Shown here one piece after another: positions 60,183-64,000 of a DNA stretch of 64,000 bases. Both the position numbers and the translations under genes were made by a program. Position 1 is the first letter of the stretch. The number at the start of each line of letters is the position of its first letter. Below the pieces are notes generated by a model. That model saw only the letters and a program-made list of their open reading frames with translations, was not told the origin of the DNA and did no database searches. This stretch comes from Paeniglutamicibacter sp. Y32M11 (GTDB taxonomy: Bacteria > Actinomycetota > Actinomycetes > Actinomycetales > Micrococcaceae): the NCBI RefSeq assembly GCF_019285735.1, contig NZ_CP079107.1, positions 2,480,001 to 2,544,000 of the forward strand, given 5' to 3'.

Positions 60183-61397
60183 ATGGCAATAACGACGATC
60201 CCTCTCAAGACAACAGCAGGTGGCACCGGTTCGGGTGACCTATTTCAGTACCTGCGCGACGGTAAGCCACGCACACGTTCGGAGTTAGCCACGCTCACCG
60301 GGCTCTCCCGTTCGACCATTGCCGCACGCGTGGATGCACTACTGGAGGTTGGGCTCGTCGGTACCGTTGGATCGGCACTATCGTCCGGAGGACGCCCCCC
60401 ATCGACCTTCGCCTTCGCACCGGAATCTCGAACAGTGCTCGCCGCGGACCTCGGTGCAGCCCATGCCATCTTGGGGCTCACCGATCTCGCCGGAAATATC
60501 ATCGACCACCTCCGCGCCGACGTTGACATCACCAACGGACCGGTGGCAGTGCTCGACTGGGTGGCGGAGCGCTTTGTCGAGCTACTGGCCCGCAACGGAC
60601 GCGACGTCTCCACACTCTCGGGCATCGCCATCGGTGTACCGGGCCCCGTGGAGCATTCCACCGGCCGCCCCACCAAGCCGCCCATCATGCCCGGCTGGAA
60701 CGACTTCGACATCCCGGGCACCATGCAACAAACCTTCAACGTGCCGGTCTTGGTGGACAACGACGTGAACATCATGGCGTTGGGCGAACAATCCCTCGCC
60801 TGGCCGCAGACCCAGGACCTGATGTTCGTCAAGGTCGCCACCGGCATCGGTGTGGGGTTGATTAGCGGCGGAGAACTTCAGCGCGGTGCCCAAGGATCGG
60901 CCGGAGACCTCGGCCATGTGCAGGTTCCGGGCGGGGCTGACACGCTGTGCCGCTGTGGCAATACCGGGTGTCTGGAGGCACTGGCCGGCGGAAGCGCGGT
61001 CGCAAAAAACCTTGCCGAACAAGGATTTGCCGTGAATACGGCCGGCGACGTGGGCAAGCTCGCCGAGGACAACAACACCGCAGCCATAACGGTGCTGCGT
61101 CAGGCAGGACGGGACATCGGCTCCGTGCTGGCCATGTGTGTGAATCTACTGAACCCCTCTGTCATAGTTCTTGGCGGCAGATTGGCCAGTGCCGGTGAAC
61201 ACGTGATCGCCGGTGTTCGCGAACAGGTCTATTTCCGTTCAACGCCCCTGGCCACCCAACATCTGGTGATCGTGGGATCTGCCGCGGCAGAAATGGCCGG
61301 GGTGCGCGGAGCCAGCATGCTGGTGATCGCCCATATCCTCTCCGCCGATTCCGTTGAACACCTCGTCATGAACCATTCCGCGGCCATGGCCATCTGA
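60183..61397 (+). CDS. ROK-family transcriptional regulator
   Basis: A 404-residue repressor. The N-terminal winged helix (TRSELATLTGLSRSTIAARVDALLEVGLV given in part) is followed by a ROK sugar-binding domain: LAADLGAAHAILGLTDLAG, GIAIGVPGPVEH and the zinc motif CRCGNTGCLE, which is complete. ROK proteins of this type repress sugar transport operons and respond to the sugar or its phosphate. I took the ATG at 60183, just before the winged helix; the frame is open further back over the importer gene. Confidence 0.92.
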   Translation: MAITTIPLKTTAGGTGSGDLFQYLRDGKPRTRSELATLTGLSRSTIAARVDALLEVGLVGTVGSALSSGGRPPSTFAFAPESRTVLAADLGAAHAILGLTDLAGNIIDHLRADVDITNGPVAVLDWVAERFVELLARNGRDVSTLSGIAIGVPGPVEHSTGRPTKPPIMPGWNDFDIPGTMQQTFNVPVLVDNDVNIMALGEQSLAWPQTQDLMFVKVATGIGVGLISGGELQRGAQGSAGDLGHVQVPGGADTLCRCGNTGCLEALAGGSAVAKNLAEQGFAVNTAGDVGKLAEDNNTAAITVLRQAGRDIGSVLAMCVNLLNPSVIVLGGRLASAGEHVIAGVREQVYFRSTPLATQHLVIVGSAAAEMAGVRGASMLVIAHILSADSVEHLVMNHSAAMAI

Positions 61398-61476
61398 GCC
61401 CGCGGTTCACAACGAGTACTTTCACCACCACAGCGCCCATTGGAGTCGTTCACGGCCCCACGAAGGAGACAGCGTC

Positions 61477-62514
61477 ATGAGCAGCACCACAGCGAATCGT
61501 CCCGTCACGCTCTTCACCGGCCAATGGGCAGATCTACCGTTCGAACAGGTGGCCAAGAACGCTGCGCTATGGGGTTACGACGGACTGGAAATCGCGGCCT
61601 CGGGTGACCACCTCGACCTGAAGCGAGCAGACGAAGACGAATCGTATCTTCAGTCGAGACTCGACATTCTGAACCGCCACGGGCTCAAGGTCTACGCCAT
61701 CTCCAACCATCTCACCGGCCAAGCAGTATGCGATGACCCCATCGATTTTCGCCATCAGTCGCTGGTGCGCCAGTACACGTGGGGCGATGGGGACCCCGAG
61801 GGCGTGCGACAGCGGGCGGCGGAGGACATGAAGCGTGCCGCACGCGTGGCCCGCAAACTCGGTGTAGATACGGTCGTGGGATTCACCGGCTCAAAGATCT
61901 GGCCCTACGTGGCAGCCTTCCCGCCGGTTCCGGCATCGATCATCGACGCCGGATACCAAGATTTCGCTGACCGCTGGAACCCGATCTTGGACGTGTTTGA
62001 CGATCACGGTGTGCGCTTTGCCCATGAGGTCCACCCCTCCGAAATCGCGTATGACTACTGGTCCTCGGTTCGCACCTTGGAGGCCATCAATCACCGCGAA
62101 GCCTTCGGTTTTAACTGGGATCCAAGCCACATGATGTGGCAGAACATCGACCCGGTCGGATTCATCTGGGACTTCAAAGACCGGATCTACCACGTTGATT
62201 GCAAGGACACCCGAATGCGGACCCCCAACGGTCGAGCGGGAGTACTCGGCTCTCATCTTCCATGGGGAGATCCACGCCGGGGGTGGGATTTTGTTTCCAC
62301 CGGACACGGCGATGTCCCGTGGGAAGACGCATTCAGGGCACTGAACTCCATTGGCTACACCGGGCCAATCTCCATTGAGTGGGAAGACGCCGGCATGGAT
62401 CGCATGCACGGTGCGAGCGAGGCCCTGACGTACATCCGCTCACTGCTGTGGAAGCTGCCCGATGCTTCCTTCGATGCCGCCTTCAGCAATCAGGAATCCG
62501 TCGCTCAGGACTAG
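61477..62514 (+). CDS. Sugar phosphate isomerase/epimerase-like TIM-barrel protein
   Basis: A 345-residue xylose-isomerase-like TIM-barrel protein (AP endonuclease family 2). It begins VTLFTGQWADLPFEQVAKNAALWGYDGLEIAA, and metal ligands are probably in VRFAHEVHPSEIAYD (Glu), GFNWDPSHMMWQ (Asp and His), DCKDTRMR (Asp) and SIEWEDAGMDR (Glu). It lies after the ROK gene and probably works with the MocA-type oxidoreductase on the imported sugar or inositol. AAGGAG precedes the ATG. Its end overlaps the convergent DUF6966-like gene by 4 bp. Confidence 0.9.
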   Translation: MSSTTANRPVTLFTGQWADLPFEQVAKNAALWGYDGLEIAASGDHLDLKRADEDESYLQSRLDILNRHGLKVYAISNHLTGQAVCDDPIDFRHQSLVRQYTWGDGDPEGVRQRAAEDMKRAARVARKLGVDTVVGFTGSKIWPYVAAFPPVPASIIDAGYQDFADRWNPILDVFDDHGVRFAHEVHPSEIAYDYWSSVRTLEAINHREAFGFNWDPSHMMWQNIDPVGFIWDFKDRIYHVDCKDTRMRTPNGRAGVLGSHLPWGDPRRGWDFVSTGHGDVPWEDAFRALNSIGYTGPISIEWEDAGMDRMHGASEALTYIRSLLWKLPDASFDAAFSNQESVAQD

Positions 62515-62834
62515 AGGGTCCGCGCCCTCTGCAGAGCCTTAGCCAACCCATCAACCGCGTGAGCCGAAGCGGCGGTTCCGACATCGGCGAAGGATCCCAT
62601 GCCGCCATACAGCCCAAGAGCCGTAGCCGCGGCGACGTGTAGCGCGGTACGATCCGTTGCGTCGTGGAACAACCCCTCGAGCCAATCAGCAACTTGACCG
62701 CGTCGACTGTCACCTTCTGACCGGGCAACGGAACGGACCTCGGCGATGGCCGCTGCTACATCATTTTGTACCGACTCGACGGTTGCCCGTTTACTTTTCG
62801 CGGGCCGAATCCCTCGGCCCCGTGCTGGTTGCAT
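62511..62834 (-). CDS. DUF6966-like small protein
   Basis: A 107-residue helical protein. After a basic N-terminus it has AAIAEVRSVARSEGDSRRGQVADWLEGLFHDA in two parts and then YGGMGSFADVGTAA, close to the GGMGSF.D motif of DUF6966. Function is unknown. I used the ATG at 62834 because residues before it do not look coding (the frame is open to 62909). It converges with a 4-bp overlap on the isomerase gene and diverges from the DUF222/HNH gene. Confidence 0.55.
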   Translation of the reverse strand: MQPARGRGIRPAKSKRATVESVQNDVAAAIAEVRSVARSEGDSRRGQVADWLEGLFHDATDRTALHVAAATALGLYGGMGSFADVGTAASAHAVDGLAKALQRARTL

Positions 62835-62932
62835 CCGTTCCACCTCACCAAATCCGCAGGTTCGACTTTCAGTTTTCCACAACTTCGCGGAGCTTGCCCC
62901 ATGGCGCATCGATCACGCGCATGCTGATGGAC

Positions 62933-64000
62933 ATGGAAACCACCCAATTCATCGAAATCACCGCGGGCTCCCGCGGTATCCAGGGTCACGAGGTGTCCCT
63001 GGACGATGAACTGCGCGCACTTTTGACGGCTCAGGTCCTCGTCCGCGATTTGGGCCGCCGGGTGGCCGCCCACTCTTCTTCCCCAGTTCGCGCCGCATTG
63101 TTCGCCCGTGCCGCCGAAGACGCGCACCGCACCGCGGCCCACATGCAACTCCTGGCAGCCGACAGTGTCAGGCACACCCTGGCCCATGAGCTTCCCGAAA
63201 CGACCTTCGATGAAATTGCCGCAATTTATCAAAACCCGACGAAGTACCTCAGCGGCAACGCCGACCTACCACCGGACCCCAGAACGGTTCCCACCGGAAG
63301 GCTCGTATTCAAAGACACCACCGACTTCCTCACCGGATTCCTGCACATCGGCTACTTCGAGGCCCGCGAACGCGTCCGTGCCATCGATCGGCTACTTCCC
63401 GGCACCGACATTCATGGTGTGCCCATGCCGCCACAATTTCCGACCCTGGCAAAAGACCTGGCCGACGGTGCAGCAGATCCCCATGCAATCGGTACTGCCG
63501 CCCGCAAACTTGAAAAGCTGACACCGCAGATCAGCCAACTCCCCGATCCCGGGCCCGCAAGAGAACGGTTCGAAGGCCAAGTCGCCGAATCGGTCCGCCG
63601 CGAGGACCCCCGGACCACCGCAAAGCTACTCAGTGGCATCCAAACCACTCTCGACCAGGGAAACAAGGACATTTCCGAAGAGGTCCTGCGTTCACGATGC
63701 GGTTTCTTCTTTCGGGGTGTCATGGGAGGCCTAGGAGAATTTCTGCTGCGCACTCGTCCCGCAGACACCGAAGCTATCCTCGCCATGTTCGCGAGCACCG
63801 ACAATCCTCGGAGCAACGCAGGAAACCGTGACGGACTACTTTCGCAGGCTCGGGGCGTCAGTGGTCACGCGGACACCCGCGGTCCCGCCAGGGTTCGCGA
63901 CGAAGCGGTGAACACGGAGTCGAACACCACCGAATCGAACAGCGGGACCACCACTGAATCAAGTACCACCGAGTCCTCCAAATTCCCCGATTTCCTCGTT
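62933..64000 (+). CDS. DUF222 domain protein, probable HNH endonuclease (truncated by window end)
   Basis: The first 356 codons of an open frame that runs past the window. The part seen is the DUF222 domain that precedes the HNH nuclease domain in many actinobacterial genes: ALLTAQVLVRDLGRRVAAHS, GYFEARERVRAIDRLLPG, GVPMPPQFPTLAKDLADG and LEKLTPQISQLPDPG. A low-complexity stretch of Thr/Glu/Ser/Asn repeats (about residues 325-350) follows the domain and probably links it to the HNH part. Such genes occur in many dispersed copies in Arthrobacter; their role is unsettled. ATGs at 62921 and 62927 are also in frame. Confidence 0.8.
   Translation, partial: METTQFIEITAGSRGIQGHEVSLDDELRALLTAQVLVRDLGRRVAAHSSSPVRAALFARAAEDAHRTAAHMQLLAADSVRHTLAHELPETTFDEIAAIYQNPTKYLSGNADLPPDPRTVPTGRLVFKDTTDFLTGFLHIGYFEARERVRAIDRLLPGTDIHGVPMPPQFPTLAKDLADGAADPHAIGTAARKLEKLTPQISQLPDPGPARERFEGQVAESVRREDPRTTAKLLSGIQTTLDQGNKDISEEVLRSRCGFFFRGVMGGLGEFLLRTRPADTEAILAMFASTDNPRSNAGNRDGLLSQARGVSGHADTRGPARVRDEAVNTESNTTESNSGTTTESSTTESSKFPDFLV

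Noticed and set aside
1-64000. tRNA, rRNA, CRISPR arrays, integrases or insertion sequences
   Set aside because: None could be seen on either strand; no cloverleaf-like tail sequence, transposase motif or regular spacer array was found by eye.

Overview
The window is about 64 kb of high-GC DNA with dense gene packing, many 4-bp ATGA start/stop overlaps, GTG and TTG starts, and actinobacterial gene families (ABC-F ATPase, DevS/DevR-like two-component pair, a TIGR03086-type domain, SPW-repeat protein, DUF222/HNH endonuclease, Mn-type homoprotocatechuate dioxygenase). This fits a Micrococcaceae member, most likely Arthrobacter in the broad sense or a close relative. It looks chromosomal. I see no rRNA, tRNA, CRISPR array, integrase or intact insertion sequence.

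Layout. 0.2-6.1 kb: a luciferase-like monooxygenase with a MarR regulator, a GNAT enzyme, an SPW membrane protein, a secreted VanY-type carboxypeptidase and an ABC-F ATPase. 6.5-12.6 kb: a sugar locus with a GH4 glycosidase divergent from a PfkB kinase, a solute-binding lipoprotein and two permeases, without its own ATPase. 12.6-17.3 kb: a GNAT enzyme, an HD hydrolase, a DevS/DevR-like pair meeting tail to tail, and a sulfurtransferase gene broken by one in-frame stop. 17.5-23.4 kb: the NAD operon nrtR-nadA-nadB-nadC-nifS on the minus strand, with a candidate operator at its head. 23.5-29.3 kb: an M64-type metallopeptidase fused to seven propeller repeats, an ArsR/AHSA1 operon, a monooxygenase-fold protein and an alpha/beta hydrolase.

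29.4-35.7 kb: a two-repeat cysteine-motif protein whose upstream region is highly structured as RNA, divergent from a homoprotocatechuate (3,4-dihydroxyphenylacetate) meta-cleavage operon consisting of a FAH-RraA fusion, a GntR regulator, HpaE and HpaD/MndD. 35.8-44.5 kb: two DHFR-like proteins, two paralogous phosphoribosyltransferases around a META lipoprotein, two MFS transporters and an IclR regulator. 44.6-50.4 kb: SbcC/SbcD, a divergent degenerate ADP-ribosylglycohydrolase-like protein, and a decayed Phd-type antitoxin. 50.4-54.5 kb: a DnaQ-BRCT exonuclease, a YtrA-type GntR/ABC operon and a DedA protein. 55.1-62.5 kb: an RbsABC-type sugar importer with an oxidoreductase, a divergent ROK repressor and a sugar-phosphate isomerase-like protein. 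62.5-64 kb: a DUF6966-like protein and a DUF222/HNH gene that runs off the end.

The strongest candidate for something undescribed is the leader of the minus-strand gene at 29404-30192. It holds three hairpins with the same 5-nt loop, followed by three arms that can form either a terminator with a T tract or a competing hairpin. Other points of interest are the M64-propeller protein without a visible signal peptide, the FAH-RraA fusion in a catabolic operon that lacks hpaF and hpaH, the candidate NrtR operator lying over a start codon, and the metal-site-degenerate ADP-ribosylglycohydrolase relative beside sbcCD.
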